Positions 1 to 5,913 of a DNA stretch of 10,447 bases are shown in pieces. Both the position numbers and the translations under genes were made by a program. Numbering within the stretch: position 1 is the stretch's first letter; every line of letters begins with the position of its first letter. Under the pieces are notes generated by a model that saw only the letters and a list, made by a program, of their open reading frames with translations, was not told the origin of the DNA and searched no databases. This stretch comes from Thermoproteota archaeon. GTDB taxonomy: Archaea; Thermoproteota; Methanomethylicia; Methanomethylicales; Methanomethylicaceae. The stretch lies in contig JASFYK010000029.1 of NCBI GenBank assembly GCA_030055545.1, forward strand, positions 1-10,447. Reading direction: 5' to 3'.

Positions 1-1
1 G

Positions 2-160
2 GCGTGGAGGATGCTCCCGGGGACCTCGATGACCTTCACCGCGTCCGCCTACCCGTGGGGGCAGTTCCAGAGGTGGGTCGCCGACGGCACGACTTACTAC
101 ACCCCCAGCATCCAGGTCACGTGGGACTCGCCGAGCAAGGTCGTGGACGTTTACTTCAGT
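2..160 (+). repeat. Divergent InlB B-repeat, partial copy 1
   Basis: The encoded stretch has the usual order of this family: a polar start with M-T-F-T-A, then F-Q-R-W-V at the conserved Trp, and a closing beta strand V-D-V-Y-F. The start of the repeat is outside the window. Trp and the final aromatic align with the complete copy further downstream. Confidence 0.65.
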
Positions 161-2008
161 CAGCCGAACCCGTGGTGCTACTACGGGATACACGCCGACC
201 TCATCTACGGCAACATCCCGCTCAAGCCGGGCAAGGCCGCGTGGGGCCCGCTCACGGTCACAGTGGGGCAGGGCTACGGGATGCCCGTGTACGTTGACTA
301 CCAGTGGCTCGGCTACGAAGCCGGGAGCGTCACGATATGCGACAACCTCATGTTCACCGAGCACACGTGCAACTTTTACGACGTCATGTACGGGCTCTGC
401 GACCCGGGGACCCTGCTGTGGAAGTACCCGCTCTCCGTCTCCTCCGAAATCCGGGTCGAGATCTACCCGACCACCCCGCCCGGGCAGTACACTCTGAGGC
501 TCAAGGGGTACGGGCAGTTCTGCAACGCTACGTACGACCTGACGATCAGAGTCGAGCAGCCGACGTACTACTACCTTACCGTCTCGAGCACCGAGGGCGG
601 GACGGTCACACCGGCGCCAGGGACGCACCAGTACGAGGAGGGCGAGACAGTCACGCTCACGGCCACCCCCGCGCGCGGGTACATCTTCTCGAGGTGGGTC
701 GTCAACGGGTACGACTGGTACAGCCCGACGTACCAGCGGACGATGACCTCCAACGTCACCGCGCATGCGGTTTTCGTGGAAGAGCAGTTCGCGGCCGGCG
801 GGGTCCTCCCGTGCAACCCGTTGACGGGGGCGCAGCTCGAGCGCGCCGTCTTATTAGAAAACTTCGGGCTGAACGTCACGGGGATGATACCGTACGTTTC
901 GTCGCCGACAAGCGTGACGGTCTACGCCTGGCTCGACCCCTCGGGCGCGGTCTGGTACGACCCCGCGACGGGAGGGTTCAAGGGTACGGCGTACAACTTC
1001 TCCGCGCAGGTGACGACCGACTCGTACGGGCGCTTCTCGGTCACATTCGGGGACCTGTCCGGGGTGTACCTTTCGACCAACAGGAGCGCCCAGCCGGGCT
1101 CGACGCACAAGGCGTACGCGGTCGTCAAAGCCGGCTCCAACACTTACTGCTATAACAGCACGTGGATGATAGACTCGGTGGAGGCGCTCCCCTCGTTCTC
1201 TTACAACTTAACGGGAGTGAACGCGACCTTCAGGTTCGTCTACGCGTCGGACGGGCAGCCGGTCCTAGGGAGGGAGGGGAGGTACATGGCGTCGCTGGAG
1301 GGCGCGTACAGCTCCCTGAGCCAGGGAGGCGGCGGCAGCGCACTGAACGCGAGCAGGCTCTCCACCCCCTGCGACCAGCAGGGGTACTCGTGGCTCTTCG
1401 TGCCCTACGAGGAGATGGAGTCGTCCTCGCTGAGGTCTGTCGTGGAGGTGCCGGTCTGGTCAATGCTCCAGACCGGCAGCGGAGGCGGAGGCAGCAGCCA
1501 GGTAGTGAGGCTCTCCTGGCTCGAGACCGCAAAGGTCAACTACACCACCCTAGCCCCCGTGATATACTCCTACAACGGGACCTGCTTGGTGGTCGAGGCG
1601 GTGGACTGGGGGTGGCCCGACCGCGCGAACCTGCCGGGCGTCGAGGGGGTACAAGTGGCGCTCTACTGGGGGACGTTCGAGCACCCGTTCGACGGGCAGA
1701 CGGGGCTGGTGGGAGTTTTCGCGCCTTCGAGAGCAGTTCCGCTTCGAGTAAATGAAGGGAGAGAATTTATTGAGGTCGAGCTTCCGGGCGAAGGTCTTGT
1801 GGCAATCCCAGTGGACAGTTCCCTTCTCATTTCGGAAGATAAAGTTACCGTGTCTGTAACTGTCATAGTGTATCCTGAATGCCTAAAGATCCAGTACTTT
1901 GGCGATGGAGCGGTAGAGCTCTGGATGCAGCTGCTTCCAAGTTACACGACAGAGATACTCTACAACCCGACGAGGGAGGGGAAAATACTCATTGCCACAA
2001 AGTCCTGA
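2..2008 (+). CDS. Large secreted surface protein with InlB-type B-repeats, 5' truncated
   Basis: The frame is open to the left edge, so the true start and any signal peptide lie upstream; 668 codons are visible. The residues quoted here count from the first in-window ATG at 11. Residues 5-50 are the end of one divergent InlB B-repeat and 188-258 a complete one. Between them, 52-183 read as an Ig-like beta domain ending in PPGQYTLRLKGYG. Residues 260-580 are beta-rich, with many N-x-S/T sequons and two GGGGS linkers (438-443, 489-496). The C-terminal ~90 residues have no hydrophobic anchor or sorting tail. DNA composition falls from about 67% to 48% GC near 1740, inside the frame. It probably acts outside the cell as an adhesin or filament-associated protein. 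That role is inferred from the repeat family and the adjoining pilin-like genes; ligand unknown. Confidence 0.85.
   Translation, partial: AWRMLPGTSMTFTASAYPWGQFQRWVADGTTYYTPSIQVTWDSPSKVVDVYFSQPNPWCYYGIHADLIYGNIPLKPGKAAWGPLTVTVGQGYGMPVYVDYQWLGYEAGSVTICDNLMFTEHTCNFYDVMYGLCDPGTLLWKYPLSVSSEIRVEIYPTTPPGQYTLRLKGYGQFCNATYDLTIRVEQPTYYYLTVSSTEGGTVTPAPGTHQYEEGETVTLTATPARGYIFSRWVVNGYDWYSPTYQRTMTSNVTAHAVFVEEQFAAGGVLPCNPLTGAQLERAVLLENFGLNVTGMIPYVSSPTSVTVYAWLDPSGAVWYDPATGGFKGTAYNFSAQVTTDSYGRFSVTFGDLSGVYLSTNRSAQPGSTHKAYAVVKAGSNTYCYNSTWMIDSVEALPSFSYNLTGVNATFRFVYASDGQPVLGREGRYMASLEGAYSSLSQGGGGSALNASRLSTPCDQQGYSWLFVPYEEMESSSLRSVVEVPVWSMLQTGSGGGGSSQVVRLSWLETAKVNYTTLAPVIYSYNGTCLVVEAVDWGWPDRANLPGVEGVQVALYWGTFEHPFDGQTGLVGVFAPSRAVPLRVNEGREFIEVELPGEGLVAIPVDSSLLISEDKVTVSVTVIVYPECLKIQYFGDGAVELWMQLLPSYTTEILYNPTREGKILIATKS
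572..784 (+). repeat. Divergent InlB B-repeat, complete copy 2
   Basis: The segment shows the hallmark order GGTVTPAPG, then EEGETVTLTATPARGYIFSRW, then a polar loop, M-T-S-N-V-T and A-V-F. This matches the Pfam-type divergent InlB B-repeat, a small beta fold common in secreted bacterial and archaeal surface proteins. It probably spaces or presents neighbouring domains. Confidence 0.85.
1322..1498 (+). other. Two GGGGS linkers flanking a 45-residue segment
   Basis: QGGGGS (1322-1339) and GSGGGGSS (1475-1498) are near-ideal flexible linkers. They bracket a Cys-containing, Tyr/Glu/Ser-rich segment of about 45 residues, suggesting a separately mobile unit between two beta domains. Confidence 0.7.
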
Positions 2009-2059
2009 CAGGCATAACTGCGAGGGAAGCGACTTTGGACGCCTATGGAGGGAAGAGGT

Positions 2060-2797
2060 ATGCACGAGGCGATCACGAAAATCCTGATCTTATCGACAAT
2101 GATATTATCAATATCCTTGATCTTATTTGCTGGTTATCACCTTTCGACTGGGGTGGGGGAGGGTGCAGAGGGCATCCTTCAAACCAAAGCTCAGGAGATC
2201 GGATTTGCGCTATCGAGGAACGAAAGCAGCATAGTAAACGGTCTTTCAACAGGACGGCTTTTGATAAAAAATGCCGAGCTGGAGCCTTTCAATCTGACTA
2301 TGGTACTCCCGGGAGGGTCGCAGACTGTCCTATTGAATAAAACAGCCCTGTGCATTGTCGGGGAGGCGATTCATGAGCCCCCCAGGGAGAACTTCTCGTT
2401 CACACTTCTAAACCCACAGGGGGCGGTGGAAGCGAACGACGGACGCGGATTTGTTCGATTTCTCAACGCAGAATCCGATCAGGGCAGGGTGACTTACATG
2501 ATCCCGCTTTTGGGCATAATTTATTCATGCTCAGGCGGTGACCAAAATGTTACTGTTCATTCTGTTAAAGTACTCTTAAACCGCATCGATGGTTTTGTTT
2601 CGTCGTCTGGAAGATTTGACCTATTGATACTGAAGACAAATTGCGAAGCGATGCGCTATGCAAGGTACACTTCGGTCCCGAGCCATGCCGAGATTTACGT
2701 GGATAACCAGCTTGTGGTCGAGTTCTCCGTATCTGCGGGTGCCAAGGTAACAATAGATCTAGTTTGTAGCCATTCATTTCCGATAGTCCTCAGGTGA
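2060..2797 (+). CDS. Pilin-like / membrane-anchored secreted protein, 245 aa
   Basis: The ATG at 2060 is chosen because GGAGG at 2047-2051 sits 8 bases upstream; an ATG at 2045 would overlap that site. The protein begins MHEAITKI, has one hydrophobic helix at about residues 7-28, then an amphipathic stretch (30-52) and a beta-rich ectodomain with sequons (NES, NLT, NKT, NFS, NVT) and four Cys (98, 157, 195, 236). This is the architecture of archaeal pseudopilins and of archaellum FlaF/FlaG-like proteins. The leader would be only four residues (MHEA), without the usual basic residue, so cleavage is doubtful and it may simply be an N-terminal anchor. It is the first of six similar genes and lies 51 bases after the large surface ORF with no TATA box seen, so co-transcription is likely. 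Exact family not recognised. Confidence 0.82.
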   Translation: MHEAITKILILSTMILSISLILFAGYHLSTGVGEGAEGILQTKAQEIGFALSRNESSIVNGLSTGRLLIKNAELEPFNLTMVLPGGSQTVLLNKTALCIVGEAIHEPPRENFSFTLLNPQGAVEANDGRGFVRFLNAESDQGRVTYMIPLLGIIYSCSGGDQNVTVHSVKVLLNRIDGFVSSSGRFDLLILKTNCEAMRYARYTSVPSHAEIYVDNQLVVEFSVSAGAKVTIDLVCSHSFPIVLR

Positions 2798-2801
2798 GTG
2801 T

Positions 2802-3212
2802 ATGGAGAGGGCAATTACGATGATCATGCTCACCTCTGCGATGCTAGTACTCGGGGGTACGTTTCTTACATCCTACGCCGCTTTTTCTGAAAGGGCAGAG
2901 AGTGCTGCCAATAAGGTCACCACAGAATATGCAGCACACAAAATGGCCGAGGCGGTAGCGTGGGCGGTTTCCGAGGCGAAGGTGCAAGAAGTGCCGACAG
3001 CATTAGTCATATTTTTCTCAGAACAAATCTTGGTGGAGGCTTCTGGAAGAAATATCGATGTCGCAAGGGTCGTTGATGGACATGAGACGAAAGCATCACT
3101 AACGCTCTATCTCCAGATTGACATAGCCCCAGTTGGACTAGCATCTAGCGCCTTCAATGTGACAGGATTTCCAGATGGAAGGTGTGTGATCTCGCAGTGT
3201 CCTACAAGATAA
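2802..3212 (+). CDS. Small pilin-like membrane protein, 136 aa
   Basis: The start is four bases after the previous stop, and the ribosome site AGGTGA contains that stop codon (2792-2797), so the two genes are translationally linked. The protein starts MERAITMIML: R-A followed by I fits the archaeal class III cleavage pattern, giving a four-residue leader. A hydrophobic helix spans about 5-27 and continues into a charged helix (30-61, Ala/Glu rich), as in the long N-terminal helix of type IV pilins. The remaining 75 residues are beta-like, with one sequon (NVT) and a Cys pair near the end (128, 133). Probable minor pilin or filament-base component in the cytoplasmic membrane with its ectodomain outside. 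No specific family recognised; a FlaF/FlaG-like role is an alternative. Confidence 0.8.
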   Translation: MERAITMIMLTSAMLVLGGTFLTSYAAFSERAESAANKVTTEYAAHKMAEAVAWAVSEAKVQEVPTALVIFFSEQILVEASGRNIDVARVVDGHETKASLTLYLQIDIAPVGLASSAFNVTGFPDGRCVISQCPTR

Positions 3213-3267
3213 TAGTAAGAAGATATGGCGGCACATGTGACCGCAGAGAATCAGGGAGGAAGACAGA

Positions 3268-3684
3268 ATGGACCAGGCTGTAGAGGCTACGGCAGCATTC
3301 GCTGTATTCGTAATAGCATTCGCTCTAACGCAGGGTACCATAGGATCAATTTACGGATCTTTAATAAATGAGGCATCTTCACCATCGTTGAAATCCTTGA
3401 GCTGCATAGTGGCATCCTCGATTGCCTATGAAAACGGAGGGTCTACTGGAAAGTGGCTCAACTGGAGCCCTTGCTCCTCGGCAGATCACTACTTGGAGCT
3501 AGAAGGGACCGAGGTCTCGATCAGAGTAACCTGTTACCGGCTTACTCCGGCAGGGGAGGTCGAGGTCGCGTGGGTAAAGGAGGATCCAAGCTTTGCTGTA
3601 TCCGAGTGTTATTTCGCATGGTGCATTAAGGCAGTCCAATTGGATGATGGATCATTCCTCAGCATCGAAGTGTTCGCGAGGTGA
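3268..3684 (+). CDS. Small Cys-rich pilin-like protein, 138 aa
   Basis: The ATG at 3268 has GGGAGGA (3253-3259) eight bases upstream. The protein opens MDQAVEAT, with a hydrophobic helix at about 8-30, a short helical stretch, then a beta-rich ectodomain with five Cys (46, 69, 89, 114, 119). Disulfides would suit an extracellular location. A prepilin-type cleavage after Ala4 is possible, but the residue before it is Gln rather than Lys or Arg. It shares the M-x-x-A-(I/V) opening with the two genes before it. Probable minor pilin or pseudopilin; function not recognised beyond that. Confidence 0.8.
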   Translation: MDQAVEATAAFAVFVIAFALTQGTIGSIYGSLINEASSPSLKSLSCIVASSIAYENGGSTGKWLNWSPCSSADHYLELEGTEVSIRVTCYRLTPAGEVEVAWVKEDPSFAVSECYFAWCIKAVQLDDGSFLSIEVFAR

Positions 3685-3694
3685 AGCAGAGGCG

Positions 3695-4165
3695 ATGACA
3701 GCGATCAATTTTACAAAGTGCGGATCCGTGGTTCGAGTCGGTCACCTTTGCCAGAGGCAGGTTTGCAAAGGAGTAACAGCAGTCTATGATTGCATCATAG
3801 CGTGCATGATACTTTCAGCAGGCATAGCCACGGCGGTCACCATAATTCCGGCTCCACCGCCCGAATATGAGCACGACCTCGGCGAATATGCGACACAGAT
3901 ACTTGTGTTCTTGGACAGCAACGGAAAAATAGCTCCACTTGTCCATGCCCAAGATGTCGCTGGAATTGACCGTTTGATTGAGGGGCTCCTGCCAGAGGGT
4001 TACGGATACGCCGTTTCAGTCTATTCTCCAGAGTTGGAGCTCCTTTGGTCATTTTCATCGCAAAGCTTCAACAGCCTGAATGCAGCTGGTTCTGCTACCT
4101 ATCCACTGCCGGGGAGGGATGAGCCGACCCTCCATTATGTCACGCTCTCGCTATCAAGACGATGA
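3695..4165 (+). CDS. Pseudopilin with class III signal peptide, 156 aa
   Basis: The start at 3695 is chosen because GAGGTGA (3678-3684), overlapping the previous stop, lies 10 bases upstream. An upstream in-frame ATG at 3593 would run deep into the preceding gene. Residues 1-26 form a basic leader ending in C-K-G. Cleavage between Gly26 and Val27 would fit archaeal prepilin peptidase (K/R-G before a hydrophobic residue), followed by a hydrophobic helix at 27-50. The mature part begins with a Pro-rich hinge (PAPPPEYEH), then a helix and LLPEGYGYAVSVY, a pattern I associate with archaeal pseudopilin-like proteins. Five Cys lie in the leader and helix (9, 19, 24, 33, 37), which is unusual. Probable minor subunit of a type IV-like filament or secretion system. 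Confidence 0.82.
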   Translation: MTAINFTKCGSVVRVGHLCQRQVCKGVTAVYDCIIACMILSAGIATAVTIIPAPPPEYEHDLGEYATQILVFLDSNGKIAPLVHAQDVAGIDRLIEGLLPEGYGYAVSVYSPELELLWSFSSQSFNSLNAAGSATYPLPGRDEPTLHYVTLSLSRR

Positions 4166-4398
4166 ATGACCTATGACCGCCTTAAGTGTTGGCTTGCTGA
4201 TCCGGCCACGATGGAATCTGGGCCTCGGACAACGCAGTGCCCATCCAAAATAGAAGGAGGTCAGGTTCATCCTCCCCATCTATGGGTTCGTGATGCTTCT
4301 CCCACTCATGGTGCAGTAGCGGATACATTGTCGATGTCAATGCCGAGTACATCTATGCTTGGATATTTATCCTAGGCGATCTAAGGGGTCGAGGATTT
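4166..4398 (+). pseudogene. Possible decayed or frameshifted small membrane-protein gene
   Basis: No intact gene fits this 233-base gap, but coding-like fragments do. From ATG 4173 one frame reads MTALSVGLLIRPRW and stops at TAG 4251. The same frame then reads KEVRFILPIYGFVMLLPLMVQ to a second TAG at 4317. A +1 shift there continues as SSGYIVDVNAEYIYAWIFILGD and runs in frame into the next pilin-like gene. A strong ribosome site, GAAGGAGGT (4253-4261), has no normal start codon at a usable distance. This would fit a small pilin-like or membrane gene broken by a stop and a frameshift, or sequencing errors. A third reading from 4166 to 4375 is open but Pro/His/Ser rich and unconvincing. The TATA-like ATATTTAT at 4363-4370 could also serve the next gene. 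Confidence 0.35.
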
Positions 4399-4896
4399 TT
4401 GTTTGGAGATCATAAGAGCAAACGTAGCCAGACCAGGGGGATGGCTGCCGCCATGAGTCTCACCATTACAACGGCAATTGGACTCGTGATCATCTCGGCG
4501 GTTGCGACTAGCTCGGGCATCATTTTTGATGCGGATGTGGAAGATATATCTGGAATAAAAGGTATTACCGCGTTCAACCACATCCTCCAGAGCGTTTACC
4601 TCTCAAACCCCGGCACCACATTGACATTCCTTTGGCCTTGGTGCGGGCATGAAGTAGAGCTTGTCTGCGAAGGTAACAAGACTAATGCAGTGATCCAGGT
4701 GGCAAATTCGGGTCACGGCTGGGTCGACATCTTCATTCCGGACCCAGCATCCATTATCGACGAAATATCGTATAACGAGACGCATTTGAGGATCACGTAC
4801 AAGCTGATTATTAATAATTATACCGCTTACAACGCTCCGGCGATGGTTACGTTTTCAAGGCTCCAAGGAGGGATCCTGATCGCAGCCAACCGATGA
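4399..4896 (+). CDS. Pseudopilin with class III signal peptide, 165 aa
   Basis: Two starts are possible: TTG 4399, preceded by GAGG at 4391-4394, or ATG 4441. I prefer TTG because it supplies the basic leader (HKSKRSQTRG) that a prepilin needs; cleavage would fall between Gly14 and Met15. A hydrophobic helix covers about 17-42, followed by a helical stretch (55-68) and a beta-rich ectodomain with sequons NKT, NET and NYT and a Cys pair (82, 90). It has the size and layout of archaeal minor pilins. The frame stays open upstream to 4294, so the gene may once have been fused to, or overlapped with, the broken ORF before it. Start uncertain; pilin-like nature fairly sure. Confidence 0.78.
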   Translation: MFGDHKSKRSQTRGMAAAMSLTITTAIGLVIISAVATSSGIIFDADVEDISGIKGITAFNHILQSVYLSNPGTTLTFLWPWCGHEVELVCEGNKTNAVIQVANSGHGWVDIFIPDPASIIDEISYNETHLRITYKLIINNYTAYNAPAMVTFSRLQGGILIAANR

Positions 4897-4992
4897 TTGT
4901 GGCATCAAAGGACCGAGTGCTTCAAAAAGAGGGACAGGTTGCCCGATTGTCTTTCAGTTCACTACAGTATGAAACAGAAGGAGTGTCATCGA

Positions 4993-5913
4993 ATGAAAAT
5001 GAAAAACGGTGCAAACACCACAAGAAAGAAGGAAGGAGGATTTGCTTTGGTAATAACATCGATTGCCATCGTGCTCGTTTTGCTCATTACCACACTATCA
5101 ATGAGGGGGGTGTTTGTGACAATTAATGAAGGAGATCCAGTCCCCACGATAGTGTCATCTCAAATAATTAAGACTTTGCTGAAAAGCGCGTCGGCATATG
5201 CATCAAAAACTGGAAACCCGTTAAGCGCAGACGCATTTATAAAAAAGTATCTCCAGCAGTTATCAATTTTTGATTTAGAACTCCCTGAGCCGAATGGAAC
5301 CGGTTTAGTTGTGCCTGAAACAACTTTGAGGATCCACAGGTACCCTAGTTCGTTAAGCGGAGGATTCGAGGGGAAAGTACGAATTATTGGGCTCCCGGCA
5401 GGCTCCTTCGCGGCTATTGCTTCCCCAGGCAAAGGGCTCGTCTCGTACGCCGGACCCGCGCTGGAGGGGGTGCCGCTCGAGATCCCGCTCCCGCCGGGGG
5501 TGGTGAAGGTGGAGGGCGGTTACCTGATAGTCTACCCGGCGGGGGACTGCCTCGTCCACAGGTACCCGGCTACCGGCTCCGCGACGATCAGCGCCTCGTA
5601 CTACTACTCGGTCCCCGCGACCGGGTCGCCCGCGATGGTTGCGAACTCGTGGGTCCCTCCCGCCGCCTTTCCTTACGTCAGGGTCACCGGCATGGCGCCG
5701 CTGTCCCTGGCGGTGGTGTATGACTCATCCGGAGGAGTCGCGGGGGCGTCCATGGCGCACGGGCTGGCTTACTCCGGGAGCGGGGGCGAGGTGCTGGTCT
5801 ACGCGCCCGGGATGCCCTTCACGGGGCGCGTCGAGGTGATGCGCCCGGTCGCGTGGCTGGCGGGCGACATCGAGGGAGGGGACTCTTACGCCTACACGAG
5901 GACTGGCAAGTAA
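4993..5913 (+). CDS. Pseudopilin with PilX-like signal and GC-rich beta C-terminal region, 306 aa
   Basis: ATG 4993 is chosen because GGAG (4980-4983) lies nine bases upstream; ATG 4969 lacks a site and gives a poorer leader. The N-terminus is TTRKKEGG followed by FALVITSIAIVLVLLITTL: a basic leader, Gly16-Phe17 cleavage and a hydrophobic helix at 17-38. The GFALVI form resembles bacterial PilX/GspK-type minor pilins more than archaellins. A helical stalk (about 55-95) follows, then a Gly/Pro/Tyr/Val-rich beta region (about 137-306). HRYP occurs at 115-118 and 189-192 within a possible 74-residue tandem unit, and MPFTG at 274-278 is shared with the 900-residue protein downstream. G+C jumps from about 30% to 78% between the stalk and beta codons. 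No C-terminal anchor. Probable minor or tip pilin with a replaced head domain; the replacement is inferred. Confidence 0.82.
   Translation: MKMKNGANTTRKKEGGFALVITSIAIVLVLLITTLSMRGVFVTINEGDPVPTIVSSQIIKTLLKSASAYASKTGNPLSADAFIKKYLQQLSIFDLELPEPNGTGLVVPETTLRIHRYPSSLSGGFEGKVRIIGLPAGSFAAIASPGKGLVSYAGPALEGVPLEIPLPPGVVKVEGGYLIVYPAGDCLVHRYPATGSATISASYYYSVPATGSPAMVANSWVPPAAFPYVRVTGMAPLSLAVVYDSSGGVAGASMAHGLAYSGSGGEVLVYAPGMPFTGRVEVMRPVAWLAGDIEGGDSYAYTRTGK
5333..5567 (+). repeat. In-frame 13-base direct repeat encoding HRYP twice
   Basis: TCCACAGGTACCC occurs at 5333-5345 and again at 5555-5567, exactly 222 bases (74 codons) apart and in the same frame. The two HRYP copies are followed by similar patterns: P-A-G-S-F-A-A-I after the first and P-A-T-G-S-P-A-M-V after the second. 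This suggests a diverged tandem protein module. The first copy lies on the low-GC side of the composition break and the second on the GC-rich side. Confidence 0.55.

Larger units (their letters stand above)
1..1740. other. GC-rich compositional block, left
   Basis: The visible part of the first ORF up to about 1740 is GC-rich (38/60 at 1561-1620 and 40/60 at 1681-1740). The last ~265 bases of the same ORF are near 47-48% (29/60 and 28/60 in the next two 60-base blocks), like the pilin-like genes that follow. Arg codons are mostly AGG on the GC-rich side. Confidence 0.75.

Noticed and set aside
304..1155. Long alternative-frame readings within the GC-rich surface genes (also 6028-6816 and 7309-8289)
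   Set aside because: They are Arg/Gly/Ala-rich shadows caused by G/C-ending codons, without ribosome sites, while the main frames show signal peptides, sequons and recognisable domains.
781..1739. A 10-base direct repeat AGAGCAGTTC at 781-790 and 1730-1739, the latter at the composition break
   Set aside because: The copies are out of frame with each other, and a 10-base match is expected by chance in a segment this long.
1879..2340. A 153-codon plus-strand reading spanning the end of the surface gene and the start of the first pilin-like gene
   Set aside because: It overlaps two better-supported genes in other frames and has no ribosome site or coherent composition.
4893..5126. A 77-codon reading whose ATG overlaps the preceding stop (ATGA)
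   Set aside because: The overlap is suggestive, but the second half is a shadow of the 306-residue pilin-like gene and the sequence has no recognisable feature. GGAG and the prepilin signal support the start at 4993.
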